Assembly (NCBI GenBank): GCA_030407085.1 | Contig: CM059584.1 | Span: 100,687,001-100,751,000 of the forward strand | Length of the DNA: 64,000 nt | Reading direction: 5' to 3' | Source of the DNA: Trichopria drosophilae | Taxonomy: Eukaryota > Arthropoda > Insecta > Hymenoptera > Diapriidae | In this document: positions 12,324-22,126 of the stretch, piece by piece | Layout of the letters: the number at the start of each line of letters is the position of its first letter | Position numbering within the stretch: position 1 is the first letter of the stretch | Program-made: the position numbers and the translations under genes | The notes under the pieces: model-generated | Databases searched by the model: none | Told to the model about the DNA's origin: nothing | Seen by the model: the letters and a program-made list of their open reading frames with translations, nothing else

Positions 12324-13843
12324 CCCGAGAGAAAATAATCAGATTTTGATCAAAGTTGGTCAGATCCTTAAGTGATCTAAATGGGATCCTAGTTATGAGA
12401 TATTTCAGGACAAAGTTAGACAAGTTTACAACATAAAAATAATCTGAGTTATAATTACGGGAGATTGAAAAGTTATTGTCTATAAAGATTAAAAAACGGT
12501 AAACTTTTGATCAGATTTAAATACGTAGAGAAGGTGGTTGTCGATGCGCGAACATTAAAAAGCGATCTTGTTTGGATCATTTTATGGTCAAATAAAAATC
12601 TGTTTATGCTCGCTTTAAACGACTGAAAATCAAATTTCGACTTGATTGAGATCAAAAAATGATCGTTTTGTAATCCGTTTCTGACCAAAATTTGGATTAC
12701 GCTGGATTCACGAACGATCCAAATGTAGTGGACTTCGGATGTATAAGAAATATTCTCCTGATCACACCGAAAATGAATTAGAACAATTTTCGGATCAAAA
12801 AGTAGACAGATTCTTGATCATGTATAAATATGACGAGATTTAAGAAGCGATCATTTCTTGTCGAATAAAAATCTAGGCAAAAACTGAGGTGCATATTACA
12901 TTCTATTGCGTCGTACTCGTCGATGATATCGTGTAGCAATTCCTAAAAATTCTATTAAGAATTCGGCTTCACAGTTTGACTCCAAGATATTTCGAGAAGT
13001 ATCGATTATGTTAAAGTCACTCGTCATTCATTTGTTTTTGATATCTAACATTTTCATTTTAACCGAAGTTCAACCGAAAAGAACGGGAACAATTCAATAT
13101 TCTTTTCTTATATGGATAGGTGATATTGTATAACCTCTGATGACGATCAGTCAACAGAAAATGTTAGGTATAAAAAATAAATTATTTAAAAAAATAGCAC
13201 TTCTTGGTCACATTTTTTATTAAATTATAAAAAAAATCTTATTCTATTCAATAGTAATCAAGAAAAGACATTTTTTACACGAAAAAACTGGTTAGTACTT
13301 GATTCCCGTCATGTTTATAAGTGATTCGATTTATCTTTTGCTCTGAAAATCTTTACCATTCATTTTTGGTTTAATAGCGATCATGAAAATAATTCTTACA
13401 CACTCGAAGTCCACTAGATTTAGGTCCTTTGTGAATATCGTGCAATCGAAATCTTGATCAGAAACAGATCACAAAACGATCATTTTTGGATCTCAATCGA
13501 GTCGAAATTTTATTCTCAGTCGTTTAAGGCGAGGATAGCCAGATCTTTTTGACCATAAAATGATCCAAACAAGATGGCTTTTTAATGTTAGCGCATCGAC
13601 TACCATCTTCTCTACGTATTTAAATCTGATCAAAAGTTGACCATTTTTTTTTATCTTCATAGATAAAAATTGGATTACTTTTCAATCTCCAGTAAATATA
13701 ACTCAGATTGTGTTTTGGTTGTAAACTCGTCTAACTTTGGTCCTGAAATATCTCAACACTATCATCCCAGTTAGATCACATAAGGATCTGACCGACTTTG
13801 ATAAAAATCTGATCATATTTTGATCAACTTATTTTCTCTCGGG
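12324..13843. mobile_element. 1.5-kb foldback DNA transposon with ~550-bp inverted arms, GATC-rich
   Basis: The ends CCCGAGAGAAAATAA (12324) and TTATTTTCTCTCGGG (ending 13843) are inverted repeats. The match continues inward through CGTAGAGAAGGTGGTTGTCG / its inverse near 13594-13614, AAAATGATCG, and AGTGGACTTCG (12727) / CGAAGTCCACT (13404), and then more weakly to about 12870 and 13280. That leaves a loop of about 400 bp. The arms are dense in GATC. No target duplication is obvious. No transposase frame is present; a 71-codon minus frame at 12473-12688 lies inside an arm and is incidental. Long arms without coding point to a MULE-, foldback- or Sola-like non-autonomous element, class unresolved. 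Confidence 0.85.
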
Positions 13844-13888
13844 CGAACTCGGAGGTTTCTATATTTAATGGAAAACCAAACAATATGA

Positions 13889-13970
13889 GAATATGGTCTT
13901 ACTGACGAGTCCACATAGGGAACCAGGACAAAACGTGTATTTTAGCAATATGCACATAGTTCTACATATT
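13889..13970 (+). ncRNA. Degenerate hammerhead-ribozyme-like core
   Basis: CTGACGA at 13902-13908 fits the hammerhead CUGANGA core. It is followed by stem II GTCC (13909-13912) pairing with GGAC (13926-13929), then AAAAC where the active core has GAAAC. A possible stem III pairs GTGTAT (13935-13940) with ATGCAC (13950-13955). Outer stem I would pair AATATG (13890-13895) with CATATT (13965-13970), but the nucleotides next to the core do not pair. The G-to-A change in the GAAA box removes a catalytic residue, so even if derived from a ribozyme it should be inactive. Chance resemblance is possible. Confidence 0.3.
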
Positions 13971-14182
13971 ATCGCTAGAAGGATGTAGAATCTGATAGTG
14001 GTCGAGTTATTAATTTTTCATATATGCAGTCCGAAGAAAATAAAAGTTCTGTTTGCGATAATAATACACAAACAGGTTATTTACGCACACTTTTTTCATA
14101 TTTAGTGGTTGACATCAACAACCCAATATTTTAATTAAGCTTTTTAATGTTATTTGTTTGTAGTAAAAGAACCGTAAGTAGA

Positions 14183-14253
14183 GCGGAGGTGGCTTAGTTG
14201 GTAGAGTATCGGCTTCATAATCAGAAAACCCTGGTTCGATCCCAGCCTCTGCA
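14183..14253 (+). tRNA. tRNA-Met(CAT)-like sequence, probably a pseudogene or SINE head
   Basis: The acceptor GCGGAGG pairs fully with CCTCTGC (one G-T). The D arm GCTT...GAGT and an A box (TGGCTTAGTTGG) are present, and GGTTCGATCC is a B box with T-stem CTGG/CCAG. The loop TTCATAA gives anticodon CAT. Against a working tRNA: the anticodon stem TCGGC/TCAGA pairs at only 3 of 5 positions, the T stem is one pair short (71 nt total) and no T-run terminator follows closely. It is therefore most likely a tRNA-derived relic or the head of a SINE whose body I cannot delimit. Confidence 0.5.
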
Positions 14254-15552
14254 ATCTGTCATCGGGACACCTCTATATTTGTTTATAAGTATCTAATAAC
14301 GCCAAAGCTCAGGTACTTCGGATTCCACCTTCATAAACTGTAGGTCCCGTCGCGATTTAGTTCCATTTGGGTGCACGAAAGTCGACGTAAAATAATATAA
14401 GAAAAAGGACCGTAATACCAAGAATTTGATTTTTGATAAATTTGAATAGTGGAATAATCCCAGACACAGATTATAACGTTCATTTTCAGTAAAACAAATA
14501 TTCGCTGATGATACTGGATCTACTATTACAGTAAAACTTATTATATTTTCATTCTTCCATAAATGTATAAAACTCGATAGATGGTATTTGACTAAATTCA
14601 TATTATTTATTGCAAGACTCAGCATTACTAATATATGCTTTATCATTTATGGCATTCCGGAAACTGCTCAAGTATTTGATTATATCCTAACTTCAACACT
14701 TGTCATACCATATGCAACTATGCAGCAAGCTCGTTTGAAGCTCCTAATTGGAATATCAGATGCTGCTCTACAACTTATTAATAAATAGATTATTAATTCT
14801 TTGTAAATGTGATGAAGGAATATCTCCAAATATACGTTGGCACATCATATGGATATATCATAGCAGGAAGTAGCCCGAGGACATGAAACAACTTGAAGAC
14901 GAAAAGCTTTCTGCGGATTGTGGAGTGTCTAAGACTGAGCTATAGTTTGGTCGAAGTTAGTCTTCATATGCAAGTGCGAATCAAGAATTCGACTGTCACG
15001 AAATACAGAGGGAATGCGAAAACAACGTTTGCATCTCGCGACAGACTCGTCTGACATGAAGCACCGATGATCAGATGCAAGTTATAATTACACCGGAAGA
15101 TAACTACCTCCTACTCGTTTCCTCGCTACTTGTTTCGCCGCAGAACGCATTGCACTGCACTGATTACAAACTTCGTTCCCCGCACTTTCGAGGGAGGACT
15201 CCGAGATTCGTGCTTGGCGTGGCTGCAGCCTGGCAAAATCGGAAAAGAGGAGAGGCGACACGAAACTTTGAGCGGAAACTCATTTAGAACAAAGGAACAG
15301 TAGGAGACGTGTAGTGCGGCGCGTTGGCGAGAATGTTTAGTCTTTGAATTTTATGCAGGTGGAAATATGCCGGTAATTTGAGTGAAATGGGAATAATATC
15401 TTCATAATTACTTTGTAAATATTTCCATCGAGAATAGTTCAGGCGACTATATTCCGCTTAGCGAACATTTTTAGACGGATACATTGAAATCCACTTACAA
15501 CCGAGTTGGATGCCATTTTCTCATAAACAATTAACGTAAAATTAAATACCCG
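14254..15552. other. Non-coding; GC-richer block at about 14990-15360
   Basis: The left part is AT-rich with unrecognised frames of 117 codons (minus, 14293-14646) and 66 codons (plus, 14588-14788). The block 14990-15360 is CpG-richer and unique, with a 70-codon frame that I do not support. No repeat ends are present. Confidence 0.4.
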
Positions 15553-15803
15553 AGTAAAAAAAATGCCTCGCAATTGTCTGGCGAATATGTATCCTGAAAG
15601 TATCGCTAAGCAGCAAGATCTATTTCTATCTATTTAAGCGATACTTGATGCCTCATGGATCGAAAAGTATCGCTGGTATCACAAAAGTATCGGAGAAGTA
15701 TTTCAGATATAAAATAAAAATAAAAAATAAATAAAGTAAAAACATTTAATAATGTAAATTTATAAGAATTATATCATAATGTTTATTTAATCACAAATAA
15801 ATT

Positions 15804-15810
15804 AAAAAAA
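15804..15810 (-). terminator. Pol III-type T-run after left-arm unit
   Basis: Seven A on the plus strand give seven T on the minus strand, about 17 nt past the B box in the direction of transcription. This is what Pol III needs to stop. Confidence 0.45.
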
Positions 15811-15820
15811 GTGTTTGTTC

Positions 15821-15885
15821 TCACTCGGATTCGAACCCAGGAACTTCGACTCTGGAAGCCAACACCTAACCACTCGGGGAACTTT
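15821..15885 (-). tRNA. tRNA-Ser-like Pol III unit in left arm (not a functional tRNA)
   Basis: On the minus strand the A box TCCCCGAGTGG (15870-15880) is followed by a perfect B box GGTTCGAATCC (15827-15837). The segment resembles a class II Ser tRNA (CGAGTGGTTAGG...GGCTTCC). There is no pairing acceptor stem, so it serves at most as a promoter. It is about 75% like the right-arm copy by eye. Confidence 0.55.
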
Positions 15886-15983
15886 GACATTGTTTACTGG
15901 TTACAAAATGACAGATAGTTGAAACAGTTGATTGCATTCTGTTTCAAGTATTTGTCATTTTGTACCGAGTATGTAATATCAAA

Positions 15984-16050
15984 GTTGCCCGAGTGGTTAG
16001 GTACCGGCTTCGAAAGTTGATGGTTCCAGGTTCGAATCCAAGCCGGGTCA
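15984..16050 (+). tRNA. tRNA-Ser-like Pol III unit in right arm (not a functional tRNA)
   Basis: A box TGCCCGAGTGG (15986-15996) and perfect B box GGTTCGAATCC (16029-16039) have normal spacing. The middle resembles a Ser anticodon arm (GGCTTCGAAAG). The 5' and 3' ends do not pair as an acceptor stem. Transcription would run outward, away from the loop and divergent from the left-arm unit. Confidence 0.55.
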
Positions 16051-16056
16051 AATATG

Positions 16057-16062
16057 TTTTTT
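16057..16062 (+). terminator. Pol III-type T-run after right-arm unit
   Basis: Six T lie 18 nt past the B box. This mirrors the T-run in the left arm and completes a type-2 Pol III layout. Confidence 0.45.
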
Positions 16063-16283
16063 AAATTTAAATTAAAATTATGAAATGTTTTTAAGTTATT
16101 TATTTTTTAAGTTTATTTTATATCTGAAATACTTGTGGATTACTTTTACTATACCAGCGATACTTTTCGATCCATGAGGCATCAGGTATCGCTTAAAGTA
16201 TCGCACTTGCCGTTTAGCGATACTTTCGGGAGACATATTCACGAGACTTGATGCGATACTATTGCGAGACATATTTTTTTACT

Positions 16284-17366
16284 AAAGAATTTTAAAAATG
16301 TCCCATTGAACCAAAGGTATTGTCATCTGTGATGAAATCTCATTCCATAGATTTTCCGCAAAATAGAAATTGGTATACTGCTTGGAACTTAACAATTCAA
16401 GGAATCTGAAGAGGTCTCTCAAATGATATTTTATTTTATTGAATCGTATTTATACTTCAATTTCGAATTATTTCTGTTTCATACTTTTTAGACTAGAAGG
16501 AATTTTCTTCAAAAATTGGAGATCGTAAATTCCATGCGGAATCGGTCGTAAAAAGCCAAATATCTTATTTTCAGAACGTCGGATGAAACCTTGACTTATA
16601 CTACTTAGATACTGGAAGAACCGTAACCTTAACATAGATTCGATTCCCTGATAAATTTCCGGTCGATAGATTTTCATCGAATTTGCTTTTCTGATTTTTA
16701 TTCTGCATTACACCTATAGACATATAAAAGTTATTGCCATTTATTGCAATGAGCCATATTAATCACTATTGATCTCTAATAATCGTCTCCAAATCGAATT
16801 AATTGAATCAATGTTAATAGATAACAAATAATAAATAGACTATAAATTATTCCATAGTTAAATTATTTCATGAACATAACACTGACAATTCGCAACATTT
16901 CTGTATTTTCAAGAGTTGTAACATGAGTTTTAATGAATAATATGTTATTATAATTTTATAATCTATATACTTCAGTACTAAAAATTATTGCACATGTTAT
17001 AAAATTGTTTATTTTGTTGGAAAAGCATTGAATAGTGTTTGATTGGATTTTTCTATTGTACTTGCGCGTCATTGGAACAGACCAGAAGTAATATTTTCGG
17101 TGTAAACGTGCAGGGTGGGAGGATTTCATTGTTCAATCAGAACGAAACAATGTAGTCACTTTTAGTATGCACTGAAAGTAACACACGAACAGAGAGGTTA
17201 AAAAAGTTAAATCGACCACGAAAAAACGTGCATATAGATATATCGTAATAGTTTAAAAAATATACAAAATAGGGTGGTGTATAAAATGTACCAAGTAGCA
17301 TTCTAAATAATACACTGTATTATACTATTAATATTTTTACTATAAAATGAATTTAATTTTGTTTTA
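16284..17366. other. AT-rich non-coding
   Basis: A 69-codon minus frame (16468-16677) has a protein-like composition (PEIYQGIESMLRLRFFQYLS) but no family that I can name and no supporting context. Nothing else was seen. Confidence 0.4.
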
Positions 17367-18725
17367 TTAACCCATTAACGCCTGCAAGGACACTTTTTAC
17401 ACACCAATTTCAATTAAGTATTTCGTATGAAAATCGAATATCAACAAAATTGAATGGCATGTATCGTACCATTTTCAAGGTTACTCTTTTCAATGGCGTT
17501 ATCAAAATTAAGCTATCTCAATTAGAAATTTAAATATAGCGATTTAAATGTAAAAACGCAAAAAATCGGTTATACTTTTGAATAAAACAATTTTTTCATA
17601 TCGAAAGAGTATTTTCGCTAACAAAATTCCTTCACTAAAGATGAAGAAAATAGTTGTAGTATGAAGATATATTTTTAAAATATTAACAAAATAACATCGT
17701 GATAACTAAACCATGAATAAACGAAACTAGAACTATAACTATAACTATAACAACATGGCGATGACATTGAGTAATTTCTTTTTAAAAGTTACCAAATTTT
17801 TTTCACGAAAACTATAAACTTTATACAAAATTTTCTACGAATAAAAATGTCTTAGAATGTAACAAAGAGTATGCCCAATTTTGTTCAAAATATATTGATA
17901 TCAATTTTGATTTTTTAAATTTTCGGATAAACGAAATTTTTAAAAAAGTCGTTTAGAAAATCTGAAAAAAATTTTACTGTATTCTTTGACAAATTCTAAG
18001 ATAATTTTGTTCTAAGGAAGTTTTGTCTAAAGTCTTTAGATATCGACAAAGAAATTATTATTCTTGAAATCTAGATTAATAAATGATTAATAAATGATTA
18101 ATAAGTTTGTTTCTTAAAAACTATAAACTTTACAGAAAATCTTCTTAGAACAAAAATATTTTAGAATTAGTCGATGATTACTCTCAATTTTTTTCAGATT
18201 TTTTAAATAAATTTTTTTACAATTTCGATTTATTTAATTTTCGAAAAATAACAAATTGTATCAACATTCGGAATAAAATTAAGAATATTAGCTGACACAT
18301 TCTAAGAATTGTTTGTTCTTACAACATTTTTTGTAGAGTTTGCAGTTTACATAAAAAAAATTTGTTAAGTTTTAAAAAGAAAATTGTCACTGCCGTCGCC
18401 ATTTTGTGATCATCATGTTAGTTTTTTAATATTTACTATTTTCTTCACCTTTAGCGAAAGAATGGTGTGCCGGCAAATAATCTTTCTATGAGAAAAAAAT
18501 GTTTTATAAAAAAGTAAACCCGATTTTTTGCGTTTTTTTTTACATTTAAATCGTTATATTTAATTTTGTAATTAAGATAGCTCAATTTTGACAATTCCAT
18601 TGAAATCAACGATCTCGAGAATAACAAGACACATATATTTCAATTTTTTTAGCTTTAATTTTCATATCAAATACTCGATTGAAATTCAAGTAGGAAATGT
18701 GGCTTTCCCAACGTTAATGGGATAA
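17367..18725. mobile_element. piggyBac-like non-autonomous foldback, CCCATTAACG family, copy 2
   Basis: TTAA (17367-17370) precedes CCCATTAACGCC; the right end AACGTTAATGGG closes at 18721, followed by ATAA, a one-base decay of TTAA. The arms of about 200 bp match inverted: AAATACTCGATTGAAATT, AAGATAGCTCAATTTTGA and GATTTTTTGCGTTTTT all have left-arm partners. The ends are shared with the element at 10788. The centre has AACTAT repeats (about 17735-17752) and a triplicated ATTAATAAATG (18074-18104). No transposase. Confidence 0.85.
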
Positions 18726-21700
18726 CTTTATTGCCTCGACATTAATGTCTCAACTTAATTGAGTTGTTTCAGAAAATTCGGAATATTTAATTCATAAGAA
18801 GTCATAACATTTTTTAAATACTATAGCTAAATTTTATAGAAAATGATTTCTTCTTTATGCTTGCATATTATTTTCTACGTTTTATGTCTCTTTCTATCGT
18901 ATTATTCTATTAATTTATGTACATTTATACTGCATAAAATAAAGTGACAAGATAAGGGTATATTTGTTTCTCAATATTAATATTTATTAATTTTTAGTAC
19001 TGTATTTTGATCATGCTTTAAATATGCAAGCATTACAAAGAAATTATTCTATAAGTAACGTTATAGCTATAATATTTAACGTTATGTTATGAATCATTAT
19101 GAATTAAATGTTATTACAAATTAAATATTCTGAATATCAACGGGTGAATTATGTTGACCTGAATAACAATCATTCGCATTATAATAGAACATACATAGAA
19201 CATACATTTTTCTTCGCATAATATTCATAAATAAATTACTCAAATTACTCCATCATCAACATAGTTGAGCATAATTATTGTTTATACATATAGTGTGCTT
19301 ATATGATTAGACTAAATACTTCTTGCGAGGACTCCTTGTAGAAATGTAAATGCATCTCAGTATATTTTAATTGCCTTAGCATCAGATTTTTTCACGCAAT
19401 ATATTAACTATTATACAAAATTACAGAGAACTAAACTTGCTTACAATTCATGAAGGACTATTTTTAAGATTTACCGAAAACTTTATTAATTTAAAAATTA
19501 AGTGAAAAAATTTCAAAATATCGACAGAGAAATCTGAAAAAAATTGAGGATATAACTCTCCGTTTTTCTAAAAATTTGTCAACAATAGCATATTTTTGAA
19601 AAAGCTCAAAATTTCTGCGTTACGGCGCGCGCGTCTGGAAGTTTTCAATAAATTTTCATTTTAAGGATATTAAAAGAAAGTGACATAAAAAATTTTTCAA
19701 ATATATGAAATTCAAGTATTTTATCTTCTTCCGTAGTTTTATTAAAATCTCATGTCATAACATTTCGAAAAAAGTCGATAGAAATAAAAACGTTCAAGTT
19801 TTATGGTATTGTGATTTTTTGTTTTTAAAATTTGGAACCATATTGAACCTTTTGTAGGCACGAACTAAATTTTGACATCAGAGTATTGAAGATTGACATA
19901 GAAAACATTAGGATATGGAGTTAAATTAAATTGTCCGATGCTTCCGTTACTGAAGATATCATTTAAATAAAAATCAAACTTATAGACGCTGGAGCGTTTG
20001 TTCATTCATTTTTGTATTGTGACTAAACAGTGATCTCAGCCAAAAATAATAAATCTCGATATATAAATAAAATAAAAATCTCTTTTTGCACTGAAAAGCC
20101 GACGAAAAAATGGTCTTCCAAAATCTTTTTCTCTACTCGCGTACCAATTGCCACTCTTTGAAAATAGTCTGAAAAGAAGGTTGTCATGGGGTCAGTCGAG
20201 ACCTCGTCTAATATAGTAGATTACTGCTGTTCAAGAGAAATGGAAAGACGAGAATAGTTTCAGTACTCTAATTTCTCAGTTGGTCGATTAACGTTGCGCA
20301 ATCATTTTTTCAATACAAATATCGAGGAACTTTCAAGTCCAATCGGTGGCGTATTAGAATCCTTATGATTTGTTGTATACCCCTAACAGGATCACTCTAT
20401 TCATCCTAAAGAACTCGAAATGAAGTAGTGCGACTATACCCTTCCATTTCAGCTCTACACGAATTCTCGAGAGTCAAGTCACCGATAGTTCTAAGAAGCA
20501 TTTTGATTATTAATGCATCTATTTCTGTTGCCCATGACTACAATCTTAATGATTCCTGTGGCAACATTTTCAAGGTGAACTTCCCCGATAGTTCATTTTT
20601 ATTATTTGGAATAATTGAAATTAAATTTTAATTCAAGTTCAATTACAAATAATGAAATAAATACTAAATGAAAACGAAAATTTAGAGCAACTTAAAGAAC
20701 ATTTTAATTCTATATAATTTGTATATAAATGAAAAAGATAATATTCTCGTGTTTATGTAGTTATAATAAAAATGCAAACTGTAGAAGATAATCAAGGTAA
20801 TGTGCATTGAAATTATTTAAAGTTGACGTCATAGTAAGATTTCGTTCACATGTATTTCATAAAATTTAAATACCGCATTACGAATTCTATAAAAAGTTAT
20901 AACGATGGATATGAATAAAATATATAAAGCTGCTACTCTGCTGATTGACGAAGTACCATTGTAACTGTCGAGTGACGTTTATCCTCGTCCTGTGTATGCT
21001 ATTTGTCCATTTTGCTTTGTACTACATTTTTTTCTTCCGATTATTTTAATCACCATCCAGCTTTTGTAATATTTGTTTCCTCTAAATCATTTTAAGCTTT
21101 CAGCGAGTGCAAACGTGCTGCAATAATGTTTAAATCCCAGCTCTTGTTTTTCGTCGCACTATTTGTCGCTGCATTAATATTGATTTATTTCCGTTTAAAA
21201 ATAACAAACATTTCGGAAATATGATCCCATGAACCATAACTTTTTCATTGTTTATTTCATAACCCGGTACACATGACCTTTTGTAGGGTTTTGTAAATAA
21301 GATGTTTTAATTCGGAGCATATTTTAATATAGAATTTCTCAAATGGACTCAATGGATCAGGGATTTAGAGTTCTCGAATTATTTATTTAAACTACTCAGT
21401 AATTAATAAATTATGAAAATGGCAACTTCTGCTTTCAAGTGATTAAAACAAAAAAGTTTTTCACGCGTTCACAATTTTTATGCGACTTCATATAATTATT
21501 GCTCCAGTTTTTATGGAGCCCGCAAAACTGGCTAATTTTCACTTTTGTTAGATTAAAGAGCCGGTTTTGTTTTCAGGGCTGAGTTGCATACATTAATTTG
21601 ATGCCAGACAAAGATAGTAGGAAACAAAAGGGACAAATGTAGTCGTAAATAGAAGAGCTGTTCTGTAGATTGCGATGAGACAAGTTGTGGATCATAACTC

Positions 21701-21850
21701 CCAATAATTGAGAGACCGTGAGATATATATATATATAGAATTCATTATTACTATGATAACATTTTAGAAATAGAACTGAATATATCTCTAGTTTTATCAA
21801 CCTTTTTAAAAATAATTCCTACAACAGTGAAAAAAAACTGTTTCTATATA
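18726..21850. other. AT-rich non-coding with a decayed repeat fragment and a TA microsatellite
   Basis: Around 19480-19930 the text resembles an arm of the CCCATTAACG elements (for example TTTTGACATCAGAGTATTGA), but no ends are preserved. A palindromic TGACGTCA (CRE-type) lies at 20824-20831. An (AT)n run lies at 21723-21737. No coding support. Confidence 0.45.
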
Positions 21851-22124
21851 CAATAGGCCCCGTCCTAACTTATACATTCCGTTCTTTCAAAATGGCCAAA
21901 GATTTTTCAAAGTTAGAGCCCTTCACTATCCCCACTTCCGCATCTTTGTTTATATCCGTCCAATGGGTGCTTCTGTGTATGAGTGTCGCGAAGCGAGTGT
22001 GGCTCAGCGAAGCAATGTAGAGGGGACGGAGAGGAAGAGAGGGGTATAACTTTGGACAAGCCAAATATATTACTTCGGATAGCCGTATAATTTTGGACGG
22101 TATAACTTAGGGCGGAGACTACTG
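21851..22124. mobile_element. pogo/Tc1-like MITE, TA target site
   Basis: The left end CAATAGGCCCCGTCCTAACT and the right end (reverse complement CAGTAGTCTCCGCCCTAAGT) are imperfect ~27-bp inverted repeats continuing into TTATAC. Both sides are flanked by TA. The interior is non-coding; its GCGAAGCGAGTGTGGC-like patch is unexplained. Ends of the CAGTAG-CTCCG-TATA type are typical of pogo/Tigger-related elements. Confidence 0.75.
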
Positions 22125-22126
22125 TA

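Larger units (their letters stand above)
15553..16283. mobile_element. Giant hairpin element carrying a tRNA-Ser-like Pol III unit in each arm
   Basis: The sequence is one inverted repeat almost end to end. Left AGTAAAAAAAATGCCTCGCA is inverted at 16262-16283. GCCTCATGGATCGAAAAGTA (left) and its inverse (right) are near-identical. The innermost arms GAAACAG / CTGTTTC close on an 11-nt loop at 15928-15938. The right arm has a ~20-base insertion relative to the left, and arm identity is imperfect, so the structure is not recent. The octamer AGTATCGC recurs several times in each arm. Each arm holds a tRNA-like promoter unit. No protein is encoded and no clear target duplication was found. Confidence 0.85.

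Noticed and set aside
20824..20831. Palindromic TGACGTCA (also at 60848-60855) as CRE sites
   Set aside because: The 8-mers are real, but two occurrences without a promoter nearby do not support a regulatory call.
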